Shown here in pieces: positions 56,501 to 64,000 of a stretch of DNA of 64,000 nt. Made by a program: the position numbers and the translations under genes. Position 1 is the first letter of the stretch. Every line of letters begins with the position of its first letter. The DNA lies in assembly GCA_913058245.1 (NCBI GenBank), contig CAJXQJ010000009.1, positions 1 to 64,000 of the forward strand, in the 5' to 3' direction. Origin of the DNA: an uncultured Colwellia sp. GTDB taxonomy: Bacteria; Pseudomonadota; Gammaproteobacteria; Enterobacterales; Alteromonadaceae. The notes below the pieces were generated by a model. It had not been told where the DNA came from and did no database searches. It was given only the letters and a program-made list of their open reading frames with translations.

Positions 56501-56713
56501 TGGATATGGTGCAGCATAAGAAATCCAGTTAATTTTAACCTGTGGAAACATTTGCTTATTAATAGTCTGAATAGTTAGAAAACCACCGACTAAAATAAAA
56601 ATCATTAATAAATTAGCAGCAACACTATTACGGGCAAACCAAGCAATTAAGCCTTTATTGGTATCAATAGTATGATCTATTTCAGCCTTTTTCTCCGGTG
56701 CAACAGTTGTCAT
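53510..56713 (-). CDS. RND-family efflux pump inner-membrane subunit
   Basis: This 1067-residue protein of the AcrB/MexF-like superfamily has twelve predicted helices in the usual 1+5+1+5 layout. It starts WFARNSVAANLLMIFILVGGFLTIQTINKQMFPQ and carries the proton-relay aspartate pair in LGIVVDDAIVMGE. The porter-region start FPQVKINWISYAAPYPGAAPQEVEEGI is typical. It shares a transcription unit with the adaptor two bases upstream. No outer-membrane TolC-like gene is nearby, so it probably uses a TolC encoded elsewhere. Substrates are not inferable. Confidence 0.92.
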   Translation of the reverse strand: MTTVAPEKKAEIDHTIDTNKGLIAWFARNSVAANLLMIFILVGGFLTIQTINKQMFPQVKINWISYAAPYPGAAPQEVEEGITIKIEEALETVQGLKRVITYSNRGYSNGWFEVELDYDPQVVLEEVKSAIDSISSFPDGMERIKVEREKFRQEVMYISLYGDLTNGELKELGRKVHNEIQQLPFINISELFTGLDYEISVEVSKDKLREYGLSFNDIANAVRSYSRNMSAGQIRAENGYINLRVENQAYRGHEFEQIPVVTLEDGTRILLGEVATIIDGFEEGLQYSKFNGKNSVTLFIGAADNQSITNIAEVVKEYVEKKADVLPTGVKLETWVDMTYYLEGRLNMMVDNMKSGAVLVFLMLALFLRVRLAFWVMMGLPVCFLGTLLFMPLEFINVTINVISLFAFILVLGIVVDDAIVMGESAHDEIEEHGHSTDNVIRGVKRVAMPATFGVLTTIAVFLPFLFGEGPSSAFGKAIGSVVILCLIFSLIESKLILPAHLVKMKIKEFNPKNPLDRLRAWVDTNLKVFIEKVYRPSLALFLEYRYGVLMFFISLMLISAGLFAGGFVRFVGQPKIPHDFPRVSVEMNVDASEKATLDTLLNIQGVINRIDKDIEVKYGNSMISDMQVDLRSRTSGQLMVKLVVPEQRPINTFELADMWREAIPNYPGVKSLTIGDNLFGGGRDDGDIAFRLESKDDADLLAAAKELKAKLNSLKGIGDVNDSRQTSAKEVQFELKPLAYSLDLSLAEIASQVSYSFYGLEAQRILRDSEEIKVMVRYPLDQRSSVGHVDDVMIQAPNGAELPLSELAVITLQEGVTRIRRENGNRTINVWASVDAEQVEPFKVAKDIRDNFIPELLRKYPQVKSEVSGSIQEEMESASNQLRDFVISSLIIFSLLAIPLKSYSQATMIMVVIPFGIIGAVLGHFILGMDLSALSVMGILAAAGVVVNDSLVMVDYVNNARKRGERLKDAVMHAGTKRFRAIMLTSITTFIGLVPIIFFEVSAQAKIVIPMAVSLSFGVLFATIVTLVLIPCLYMIIEDIKSLFRRKKQVQQAEAPVLDSLKGGTL

Positions 56714-56715
56714 AA

Positions 56716-57933
56716 CTATTCTCCTGAACCACTATCATTTAACGCAACTTGAGTATCGTTTTCAGCGTTATCAACTTGTTCTTCTTCACTTTCTTCTTGT
56801 TTGTCACCAATTAACGCTAGTTTCATGCCATCAATAGGGTAATCAAGTGCAGAAACAATCAGTTGATCGCCATTAGCTAGACCATTCGACACAATAACAT
56901 TTCGACCGTCTTGGCGAACGATATCAATTTCTGCATAATGCAATTTAGACTCACTGTCCATTATTGCAACTCGATTATTATCAACTAAATGGCGAGGAAT
57001 ACTTGTTGCTTGAGCAATTTCTAACCCTAAGATTTTTGCAGTAACATAAGAACCAAAACGAACAGGTGTCTCATCTTTACGTTCAACCAATGCGTATGGG
57101 TCATGAATTTCAGCAACTAGATAACTCATTCTGCTCTTGTTATCAATTACCCCTTCACTTCTTGCTATCTTTGCAGGCCAAACCATTTCACGACCAGCAA
57201 AAGTACCAATTAGATTAACCTCTGCGCCTTCACCTTGCGCTACCAAAAATTCAAGTTGGTTATCAGCAACTGGTAAACGCACTTCTGCAATTGATGTACT
57301 TAATAATTTACCAACCATGCTGCCCATAGCAACAAAAGAACCTAAGCCAACATTTCGGCTTTCAATCATTGCGTCATAAGGTGCTCTAAGCTCTGTGCGC
57401 TCTAAATTACGCTTAGCTCTTAACACAGATGCTTGTGCTGCTTTTACACGGGCAAGCTCTTGTGCTAATTGAGGTTTACGCAAACTTAATTCAGTTGGAG
57501 AAGTGTTAGTAATACGTTTCCATTCTTGTTCAGCTACTCGACCTTGTGCTCGTTCTGTTTCTAGAGCTGCTCTCGCAGACGCCATATTCGCTTCAGCATC
57601 AATTAATGCTGCTTCATAATCATTAGGGTCAATACGTGCTAATAATTGCCCCTTTTTAACAAAACCACCGCGTACAAAAGTATCCGACAACTCAACAATT
57701 TGGCCATTAACTTGTGCGACGATTTCAGTTTCATACTTAGGTTTAACAACACCGTAAGACTCAACTTGTAATGTCATTGGCATAACTGAAATCGGTTCAA
57801 CAGCCACAATAGGTGTATTATCAACTTCTTCTTTTTCTTCAGGTGGTTTCTTCATGCTTGAAAAAAGCATAAACATTAAAAAGCCTGCAATTAAAATGAC
57901 AATAGGTATGAATATCTGTTTTTTCCGTGTCAC
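56716..57933 (-). CDS. RND efflux periplasmic adaptor subunit
   Basis: This is a membrane fusion protein of the HlyD/AcrA type. After a basic start (TRKKQ) and one membrane helix (about 8-25), the lipoyl halves are visible around AQVNGQIVELSDTFVRGGFVKKGQLLARID and LERTELRAPYDAMIESRNVGLGSFV, with a helical hairpin in between. The frame runs back to an ATG at 58020, but a GTG at 57933 with GAGGA seven bases upstream gives a normal 405-residue protein and is preferred. The acidic C-terminus (EESEEEQVDNAEND) is unusual but not unprecedented. Confidence 0.9.
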   Translation of the reverse strand: MTRKKQIFIPIVILIAGFLMFMLFSSMKKPPEEKEEVDNTPIVAVEPISVMPMTLQVESYGVVKPKYETEIVAQVNGQIVELSDTFVRGGFVKKGQLLARIDPNDYEAALIDAEANMASARAALETERAQGRVAEQEWKRITNTSPTELSLRKPQLAQELARVKAAQASVLRAKRNLERTELRAPYDAMIESRNVGLGSFVAMGSMVGKLLSTSIAEVRLPVADNQLEFLVAQGEGAEVNLIGTFAGREMVWPAKIARSEGVIDNKSRMSYLVAEIHDPYALVERKDETPVRFGSYVTAKILGLEIAQATSIPRHLVDNNRVAIMDSESKLHYAEIDIVRQDGRNVIVSNGLANGDQLIVSALDYPIDGMKLALIGDKQEESEEEQVDNAENDTQVALNDSGSGE

Positions 57934-58189
57934 TGTAACGTCCTCGCAAAGTATAAATTTTATAATAATTAGTATAATTGCATACAGGATACCGAAATCA
58001 CTGGCTACAAAAACTAACAAAGATGTAAATGCTTGTTACAAAATCCACGCCGCTTTTGTGGAAATGGCTTCAATTAATTTAAAAGCGTTAAATTACAATA
58101 AGTTAATAAAAAAATATTTAACCTATAAATTAAAAAAGCCACAAAATAAATGTGACTTTTATAACAAGTTAGTGGTTTTCACCAAATAG

Positions 58190-59353
58190 TTAAACTTTTA
58201 TAAATATCTTTCGTCGATATAACCAATAAAGTAAAAGCCATTGTGTAAATAGCATAAAAATAATACCAACTAGTACTCGCCAATTTTCACTAAACAACGC
58301 AATAACACCACCAAACAAGCTTTCACTAATGTATTGCCAACTAATAATGCTTGATGCCAGGTAAATTAGAATTGAATTACAGCCAATAACAGCCCAAAAT
58401 TTCGCAAACCTTGTTAGCTTCAATACATCAAAAAGATAATAAAAGATCACTAAGAGTAAACAGCTGTAACCTACGGTTACCAAAACGAAAGAGCTAGTCC
58501 ATAAGGTCTTATTAATTGGCAGAATAATATTCCAGCTAAATCCGATAGCCAGAGATATAAATGCGAATATGAGTAGCCTTATTATCAAAGTAAACGGTTC
58601 AAGCTTGAAACGCATCATCAAACGGCCAACAAAAACACCTGCTAGGGCATTAACAATCGAACCTAAATTCGATAAGACACCTTCAGGGTCAATTGCCAAA
58701 TTTTGATAACTTACACCGGGGAGAAACACGTCATCAAACCAAACATTTAAAGCGCCATTGGCGCTATAGTCGCCAGCTCCATAACCTGAAATATCAATAG
58801 AAGCGAGCAGCAACCAGTAACCAATTAAAATGCCTACTGCAATAAGCCATTGTCCTTTTTCACTAACATACCAACACAACATCGCAGCAACAAACCATGC
58901 AATACCAATACGCCCTAATACGCTAGCAAAGCGTATATCTTCCAATTGCATTGGAATGCCCGCTCCCCAACCATGGTTGTACACTACGCCCAGTAAACAC
59001 AGCAACAATAAACGTTTAATACTGTTATTAATTAATGTCTTTCTTTTTTCTGACGAGTAGTGATTTATTGGTTTTGCGGCAATCCCTAAACTTACGCCGG
59101 CAAGAAATATAAATAGTGGAAAAATAGCATCATATGCTGTTATGCCATGCCAACTAGAATGTTGCATTTGTAACGATAATGACTGTAGCCACGGCCAACC
59201 GGTAATAAGAAATAATGCTGCGAAAATTCCTTCTGCACCAAGGATCCAAATCATGTCAAAGCCTCGTAATGCATCGACTGATAAAATTCTTTGTGGTTGG
59301 ATAGCCTGATTACTTTGCGCCAGTGGCATAGCTGATGCCTCTTTTCTCTCCAT
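58190..59353 (-). CDS. NagX-like membrane acyltransferase (DUF5009)
   Basis: The 387-residue membrane protein has about ten helices and starts ILSVDALRGFDMIWILGAEG, the hallmark of the heparan-alpha-glucosaminide N-acetyltransferase/NagX group. HSSWHGITAYDAIFPLFIFLAGVSLG and GRIGIAWFVAAM follow as in that group. Bacterial NagX members are linked to amino-sugar uptake or modification, but no nag genes are nearby here, so the substrate is open. A second possible start, ATG 24 bases downstream, also has a GAGG site. Confidence 0.85.
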   Translation of the reverse strand: MERKEASAMPLAQSNQAIQPQRILSVDALRGFDMIWILGAEGIFAALFLITGWPWLQSLSLQMQHSSWHGITAYDAIFPLFIFLAGVSLGIAAKPINHYSSEKRKTLINNSIKRLLLLCLLGVVYNHGWGAGIPMQLEDIRFASVLGRIGIAWFVAAMLCWYVSEKGQWLIAVGILIGYWLLLASIDISGYGAGDYSANGALNVWFDDVFLPGVSYQNLAIDPEGVLSNLGSIVNALAGVFVGRLMMRFKLEPFTLIIRLLIFAFISLAIGFSWNIILPINKTLWTSSFVLVTVGYSCLLLVIFYYLFDVLKLTRFAKFWAVIGCNSILIYLASSIISWQYISESLFGGVIALFSENWRVLVGIIFMLFTQWLLLYWLYRRKIFIKV

Positions 59354-59600
59354 TTCGTTTTAATTCCTCAATTAACTTAAAACAGTAGCTTTATTTGATG
59401 AGTAGATTATGACTTAACAAGCCAACAAGACAGCGCTGTCATTTGTTTTTAAATATACTAATCACTAAAAGGTTAAATAGCAAATAGGCTAAGTATTAGT
59501 ATCAAAGCGTACCGTTACATTTTGTTATGAAATAAACCACATAAGCACTTGTACCTAAAAGCAAATAGCTTATATTAAAGTATCTAAAAGAGGAGCGCGT

Positions 59601-60047
59601 ATGTTGTCTAAAATTAGTGCATTTTTTCAGTCACTATCGGAAACAGAAAATAACCCGGCAGAAGAAATAAGCTTAGAAATAGCCTGCAGTGTGTTGTTAT
59701 GTGAAGTTATGCTTGCTGACGGCCAGCTTGACAAGTCAGAGCAAGAAAAGCTCAATGATATTATTTCTAGTCACTTTCAGCTAACTGAACAAGAAGTGCA
59801 AGAAATTGTTAAGCACGCATTATTGTTATGTGAAAATGCTACCGACTTTTATCAGTTCACTTCAAAAATCAATGAAAATTATAGCCTTGTTCAGCGAATT
59901 AAAATGCTAGAACTATTATGGCAAGTTGCTTATGCCGACGGCGAATTAGCTAGTATTGAAGAGCATATTATTCGAAAAATCGCTGACTTATTGCATTTAC
60001 GTCACAGCGAATACATTCAGACCAAATTAAATAGCCAAGCGAAATAG
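59601..60047 (+). CDS. TerB-family protein
   Basis: This 148-residue helical cytoplasmic protein has the TerB/DjlA-N pattern: an acidic helix pair CSVLLCEVMLADGQLDKSEQEKL and later LLWQVAYADGELASIEEHIIRKIADLLH, each containing an ADGxLxxxE motif that may bind metal. It is called TerB-like from these motifs. No tellurite-resistance gene cluster surrounds it, so it is best taken as an orphan housekeeping-type member. Confidence 0.85.
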   Translation: MLSKISAFFQSLSETENNPAEEISLEIACSVLLCEVMLADGQLDKSEQEKLNDIISSHFQLTEQEVQEIVKHALLLCENATDFYQFTSKINENYSLVQRIKMLELLWQVAYADGELASIEEHIIRKIADLLHLRHSEYIQTKLNSQAK

Positions 60048-60146
60048 CATCACGGCAAGAAAACCTAGCCTTAGTATGGAAAATTATAGTTAACTCGCCC
60101 GTAAATCGGTTATTATAGCCGCAAGTTAACTGACCCAAGAAACCAC

Positions 60147-60977
60147 ATGGCAAGCATCGGCAAATACAATACCCTTCCTGTTGTCGCAATAAATGACAAT
60201 GGCGCCTATTTAAATGCAAATGAGTTAGGTGAAATACTACTACCTAATCGCTTAGTACCTGAACATTGCCAAGTTGGCGGTGAAATTAAAGTATTTATTT
60301 ATTTAGATACTGCTGATCGCATTGTTGCGACAACTGAAAAACCACTCGCGGAAGTTGATCAGTTTGCTTCTCTAAAAGTTGTGCAAGTAAATAAAATGGG
60401 TGCATTTTTAGACTGGGGCTTACCGAAAGATTTACTAGTTCCATACAACCAGCAACACAATGAAATGGAAGTTGGTAAGTATTATTTAGTACGAATATTT
60501 TTAGATTTAAAAACCAATCGTTTGGTTGCTTCAAGCAAGCTCGATAAATTCATCGATATTTGGCCTGCTGAATATCAACGATGGGATAAGGTAAAACTTA
60601 CCATAGGTACGAAAACTGACTTAGGTTTTAAGGCTATTATTAACGACCTACACTGGGGTCTACTTTACGATAATGAAATATTTAAACCATTACGCATTGG
60701 CAAAAAAATAACAGGCTATATAAAACAAGTGCGTGAAGATGGCCGAATTGACTTGTCACTTACTCGTCCAGGTGAAGGCAAGGTAAAAGACTTTAGCGAT
60801 AAATTATTGGCACATATTGCAGAGCATGATGGCTTTAGTCCATTACACGATAAAAGTGATCCTGAATTAATCAAACGCACTCTGGGCGTAAGTAAGAAAA
60901 CCTTTAAAGCTACAGTAGGCAATTTACTAAAAAAAGGGAAAATAACCATTGAAGCGAACGGTATTCGACTAAAATAG
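60147..60977 (+). CDS. S1-domain RNA-binding protein, CvfB/YitL-like
   Basis: The 276-residue protein has tandem S1-type beta barrels. The first is around YNTLPVVAINDNGAYLNANELGEILLPNR, the second around VNKMGAFLDWGLPKDLLVPYNQQ, and a third has LGFKAIINDLHWGLLYDNEI. A C-terminal winged-helix-like segment (SDPELIKRTLGVSKKTFKATVGNLLKKGKI) follows. This order matches CvfB of Staphylococcus and YitL of Bacillus, RNA-binding proteins with regulatory roles. It is 99 bases after the terB-like gene. Confidence 0.87.
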   Translation: MASIGKYNTLPVVAINDNGAYLNANELGEILLPNRLVPEHCQVGGEIKVFIYLDTADRIVATTEKPLAEVDQFASLKVVQVNKMGAFLDWGLPKDLLVPYNQQHNEMEVGKYYLVRIFLDLKTNRLVASSKLDKFIDIWPAEYQRWDKVKLTIGTKTDLGFKAIINDLHWGLLYDNEIFKPLRIGKKITGYIKQVREDGRIDLSLTRPGEGKVKDFSDKLLAHIAEHDGFSPLHDKSDPELIKRTLGVSKKTFKATVGNLLKKGKITIEANGIRLK

Positions 60978-60990
60978 TACTTCAGTTTAT

Positions 60991-61044
60991 AGAACATTAA
61001 ATAATAAAAAAGCCCTAACGGGCTTTTTTATTATTTAATGTTCT
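60991..61044. terminator. Perfect 25-bp inverted repeat, bidirectional terminator
   Basis: The arms at 60991-61015 and 61020-61044 are exact reverse complements over 25 bases, separated by TAAC. The inner part is GC-rich (AGCCC/GGGCT) flanked by A and T runs, and the outer part is AT-rich. It lies between convergent stop codons 13 and 9 bases away. It should terminate the CvfB-like gene and tldD. Confidence 0.9.
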
Positions 61045-61053
61045 AGGTTTTAG

Positions 61054-62502
61054 CTACTGTGTACCACCAACGGTCATTTCATCAATTTTTAAGGTCGGTT
61101 GCCCAACACCAACCGGCACACTTTGGCCATCTTTACCACAAACACCAACACCAGCATCAAGTTTTAAATCATTACCAACCATGCTGACTTTTTGCATTGC
61201 CTCCGGACCACTACCTATCAAAGTCGCTCCCTTAATTGGCGAGGTAATTTCGCCATTTTCAATTAAGTAAGCTTCTGAACTAGTAAAAACAAACTTTCCA
61301 GAAGTAATATCCACTTGCCCACCTGCAAAATTAGGTGCGTAAATACCTTTTTTAACCGACTTAATAATATCTTCAGGTTTATGTTCGCCTGCTAACATAT
61401 AAGTATTAGTCATACGTGGCATAGGTAAATGTGCATATGATTCACGTCGACCATTACCTGTTGGCTTTACGTCCATCAGACCAGCATTATGCTTATCTTG
61501 CATGTAGCCTTTAAGAATACCCTTTTCAATTAAGACGTTGTATTGACCTGGCGTGCCTTCATCATCAATACTTAATGAACCTCGACGATTTTCCATAGTT
61601 CCGTCATCAACAATAGTGCATAGCTCTGACGCCACTTGTTGGCCTACACGGCCTGAAAATGCCGATGAACCTTTACGGTTAAAATCACCTTCTAAGCCAT
61701 GACCAACTGCCTCATGTAATAATACGCCTGGCCAACCTGCACCAAGTACAACCGGCAATAAACCTGCTGGCGAATCAATGGCAACTAAATTCACTAACGC
61801 TTGCCGAACCGCTTCTTCCGCATAAGTTAAATAGCGCGGTTTGTTGTGTTCAAGTTCAAAAAAGTAACTATAATCAGTACGCGCACCACCACCAGCACTG
61901 GCTCGCTCTCGCTTGCCATTTTCTTCAACCAATACTGAACAATTAAGTCGAACTAGAGGGCGTATATCAGTCGCATAAGTACCATCACTTGCCGCTACTA
62001 AAATCTTCTCATAAACACCTGAAAGATTAACTATCACTTGTTTTACGCGCTTATCAACACTACGAGCGTGCGCCTCAACTTCATGAAGCAAGGTAATTTT
62101 TTGCTCTTGCGGCAAACTTGCTAATGGATCAAGTGCTTTATATTGCTCTTTATTAACTTGTAAGCTCTTACTACCAAAAACTTGCACACTAGCTGATTTT
62201 TCAGCATTCGCTATACCTTTAGCAGCATCGGCAGCCTTTTTTAATGCTGATGGTGATATGTCATCAGAATAAGAAAAACCGGTTTTTTCACCAGAGATTG
62301 CGCGTACACCAACACCACGCTCAATATTATATGAGCCTTCTTTTACTATGCCATCTTCAAGCATCCAAGATTCATGGCTACTGGCTTGAAAATATAAGTC
62401 AGCTAAATCAACATTACGCTGATAAATACTATCTAAGGTACTTTTTAAGGTGCTTTGATCAATTTCACTATTGGCTAAGAGCTCTTGCTCAACATTATTC
62501 AT
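61054..62502 (-). CDS. tldD: Metalloprotease TldD
   Basis: TldD with TldE forms a zinc protease that degrades unfolded peptides and processes microcins and antitoxin-like substrates. The 482 residues include the metal motif [16 protein letters not shown] (HExxxH), the [19 protein letters not shown] start-region signature and a glycine-rich C-terminus [21 protein letters not shown], diagnostic of TldD rather than TldE. Its start overlaps the nitrilase-family gene by eight bases. The yhdP-nitrilase-tldD order is common in gammaproteobacteria. Confidence 0.96.
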   Translation of the reverse strand: MNNVEQELLANSEIDQSTLKSTLDSIYQRNVDLADLYFQASSHESWMLEDGIVKEGSYNIERGVGVRAISGEKTGFSYSDDISPSALKKAADAAKGIANAEKSASVQVFGSKSLQVNKEQYKALDPLASLPQEQKITLLHEVEAHARSVDKRVKQVIVNLSGVYEKILVAASDGTYATDIRPLVRLNCSVLVEENGKRERASAGGGARTDYSYFFELEHNKPRYLTYAEEAVRQALVNLVAIDSPAGLLPVVLGAGWPGVLLHEAVGHGLEGDFNRKGSSAFSGRVGQQVASELCTIVDDGTMENRRGSLSIDDEGTPGQYNVLIEKGILKGYMQDKHNAGLMDVKPTGNGRRESYAHLPMPRMTNTYMLAGEHKPEDIIKSVKKGIYAPNFAGGQVDITSGKFVFTSSEAYLIENGEITSPIKGATLIGSGPEAMQKVSMVGNDLKLDAGVGVCGKDGQSVPVGVGQPTLKIDEMTVGGTQ

Positions 62503-63343
62503 ACGACATCAACTTATTATTAAAACGATTGTGTGCAGCAACAGGCATAGCATTGCGCACCTTAAGTAATTCTTGTTCATTGTAGTCTGCACAGATAATA
62601 CCTTTTCCAGTATCGCGCTGCGCAATTATTTCACCCCAAGGGTTAATAATAACACTGTGACCCCATGTTTCTCGGCTGTTCAAATGCACACCTTCTTGTC
62701 CGGCCGCAATAATATATACTTGGTTTTCAATCGCACGTGCTCGCAACAAGGTTAACCAATGCGCAGCTCCCGTTACACGGGTAAAAGCACTAGGTACAGT
62801 AATAACTTTTGCCCCCTGCTGCGTTAACTGCCTAAATAGTTCAGGAAAACGAAGGTCATAACAAATAGACAAACCAACCTTAACGCCAGCAATGTCAACA
62901 ACTGTTGTTTGTTCGCCTGCTAAAGCATAGCGAGACTCACAATAATTTTTAGCGTTATCAGCAACGGCAACATCAAATAAGTGCAACTTATCATAACTAG
63001 CTAATTGCTCACCATTTGGTGAAAACACGATACATGTATTAGTAAATTTCTCCGCAACTTTTGATAACACAGGAATACTGCCAGCAACTAAAAAAACATT
63101 GAATTTAACAGCTAATGCCGATAATTTTCTGGTCAGAGATTTCGTCTCTTTTTGCTTTTTAGCTAATGACAATTGGGCTGTGTCTTTTCCACCGAAAAAC
63201 ATGCAACACTCAGGCAAAACCACAAGTTGCTGGGGTTCATAAGCTAACGTTAAAAGCTGTTTTTCAATTTCTGAAAGGTTTTCCTCTACATCTGTACTTG
63301 AGCACATCTGCACAGCGCATAACGGCATCATTTTAGTTAACAT
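62495..63343 (-). CDS. Nitrilase-superfamily amidohydrolase (Nit1/Nit2-like)
   Basis: The 282-residue enzyme has the carbon-nitrogen hydrolase triad: E45 in [11 protein letters not shown]119 in YDKLHLFDV and C161 in [15 protein letters not shown]. The Nit1/YafV-like subgroup, which includes the glutathione-repair deaminated-glutathione amidase, fits best by the KLHLFDV and [22 protein letters not shown] segments. Substrate is unproven. It starts six bases after the yhdP stop and overlaps tldD by eight bases. Confidence 0.92.
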   Translation of the reverse strand: MLTKMMPLCAVQMCSSTDVEENLSEIEKQLLTLAYEPQQLVVLPECCMFFGGKDTAQLSLAKKQKETKSLTRKLSALAVKFNVFLVAGSIPVLSKVAEKFTNTCIVFSPNGEQLASYDKLHLFDVAVADNAKNYCESRYALAGEQTTVVDIAGVKVGLSICYDLRFPELFRQLTQQGAKVITVPSAFTRVTGAAHWLTLLRARAIENQVYIIAAGQEGVHLNSRETWGHSVIINPWGEIIAQRDTGKGIICADYNEQELLKVRNAMPVAAHNRFNNKLMSYE

Positions 63344-63348
63344 CAGAC

Positions 63349-64000
63349 TTATCCATCAATGTTGTCTTTTGGCAGCAAAGTTGGCTCTGGCTGTTCAATA
63401 ACCGTGGGCGAATTTTCATCTGGAGCATTATCAACAACGGTCGGCGGCGTTGATTGCCCAACGCTAATATTTTGTGTTTTCTTACTCACTTGCTTAAATT
63501 GTGGGTCATCTAAATTACCAGTCACTTCAAATTTAATTTCAGCAATAACAGATGATGTAATCACTTCATCAAGTGCAACACCCGCTAAAAATGTAACTGG
63601 ATTCAAGGTAGCGATCCAAGCAAGCACAGGCAAACTTGAGGTTAAATTTGGCTTATATGACATACGATAGTCGAGGTCACCATTATTTAAGTTAGTATTA
63701 CCAATAATGGTTAAGTCACCTGCAGTGCCTTTCATGCGAACACTGTCGGTATATGCAACGCCATCTTTTACGGTAAAACTACCTTTTAGCTCTCGGTAAA
63801 ACATACCATCACTAAAAATATCTCTAAAATCAAAGCTCAACTTTCGCACTAAAGATTGCAAGCTTAACAGCGATAAAATGCGAACGCCTTTATCGTCGAC
63901 ATCGGCTAAATAACCATCATCAAACTTAGCGGAAAGATCACCATCGAACCTTGCTAATGCAAAATCATGAGGTCCGCCTTGCCAGCTAACATCATATTTA
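63349..64000 (-). CDS. yhdP: YhdP-family AsmA-like protein, C-terminal part (5' end beyond window)
   Basis: The minus-strand frame is open from the stop to the right edge, about 217 residues. Its upstream part reads GDLSAKFDDGYLADVDDKGVRILSLLSLQSLVRKLSFDFRDIF, the conserved C-terminal AsmA-like block of YhdP/TIGR02099. GTAGDLTIIGNTNLNNGDLDYRMSYKPN follows. YhdP is a very large envelope-spanning protein implicated in phospholipid transport to the outer membrane. The last 60 residues are a Pro/Thr/Glu-rich tail. Only the C-terminus is present here. Confidence 0.93.
   Translation of the reverse strand, partial: KYDVSWQGGPHDFALARFDGDLSAKFDDGYLADVDDKGVRILSLLSLQSLVRKLSFDFRDIFSDGMFYRELKGSFTVKDGVAYTDSVRMKGTAGDLTIIGNTNLNNGDLDYRMSYKPNLTSSLPVLAWIATLNPVTFLAGVALDEVITSSVIAEIKFEVTGNLDDPQFKQVSKKTQNISVGQSTPPTVVDNAPDENSPTVIEQPEPTLLPKDNIDG

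Noticed and set aside
53510-57933. Search for a TolC-like gene or TetR regulator completing the RND system
   Set aside because: None is present. Neighbours are an oxygenase and a NagX-like protein with no visible link to efflux.
59601-60047. Tellurite-resistance (ter) stress operon
   Set aside because: Only an isolated TerB-like protein is present. No TerC, TerD or TerZ relatives lie around it.

Overview
The window is about 64 kb of an AT-rich chromosome. It reads as a marine gammaproteobacterium of the Alteromonadales, most likely Colwelliaceae (Colwellia/Thalassotalea-like). This rests on gene content and protein style: a complete E. coli-order division/cell-wall cluster, divergent mdh-argR, a PutA of about 1270 residues with an Lrp-type regulator, a DUF3581 protein, a periplasmic ATP-dependent ligase, and several secreted peptidases. 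No search could be run, so the genus is an inference. I see no rRNA, tRNA, CRISPR array, intact insertion sequence or prophage.

Region 1 (1-16.04 kb, all minus strand) is the dcw cluster. It is read mraZ-rsmH-ftsL-ftsI-murE-murF-mraY-murD-ftsW-murG-murC-ddlB-ftsQ-ftsA, and the first two codons of ftsZ lie at the left edge. Genes are packed with ATGA or TAATG overlaps. Upstream of mraZ sits a promoter followed by three 10-bp-spaced MraZ boxes. Region 2 (16.2-20.1 kb) is a ferric-iron ABC importer, fbpABC, with a perfect 7-1-7 Fur palindrome upstream. Region 3 (20.2-23.3 kb) holds small secreted or membrane proteins: an isolated PA domain, a YcxB-like protein, a minimal M9 peptidase and an unknown.

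Region 4 (23.4-28.2 kb) has mdh and argR divergent around an intergenic region invaded by a MITE-like element of about 270 bp, then a DyP peroxidase and glnK-amtB. glnK-amtB has a sigma-54-like promoter and an NtrC-like palindrome. Region 5 (28.5-33.2 kb, plus) is a three-gene operon: a GltD-like flavoprotein with ferredoxin clusters, and a KorA/KorB-type 2-oxoacid oxidoreductase. It is divergent from glnK and shares its control region.

Region 6 (33.3-44.4 kb) is a mosaic of single genes: two HDOD paralogues, DUF2797, GIY-YIG, DUF3581, PGPGW, a Lys-rich secreted protein beside the periplasmic DNA ligase LigE, a LysE exporter, a methyltransferase, an NSS transporter and an M28 lipoprotein peptidase. 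Region 7 (44.6-53.4 kb) has a divergent Lrp regulator and putA, a GAF-GAF-GGDEF-EAL protein, a small lipoprotein and a 2OG-Fe(II) oxygenase. Region 8 (53.5-64 kb) has an RND pump and its adaptor, a NagX-like membrane acyltransferase, TerB, a CvfB-like RNA-binding protein, tldD, a nitrilase-family amidase, and the C-terminal part of yhdP running off the right edge.

Most of the window is conserved housekeeping. The parts most worth a second look are the glnK/KorAB shared control region, the element next to argR, the LigE/Lys-rich secreted pair and the minimal M9 peptidase. I did not find a clear, wholly undescribed system.
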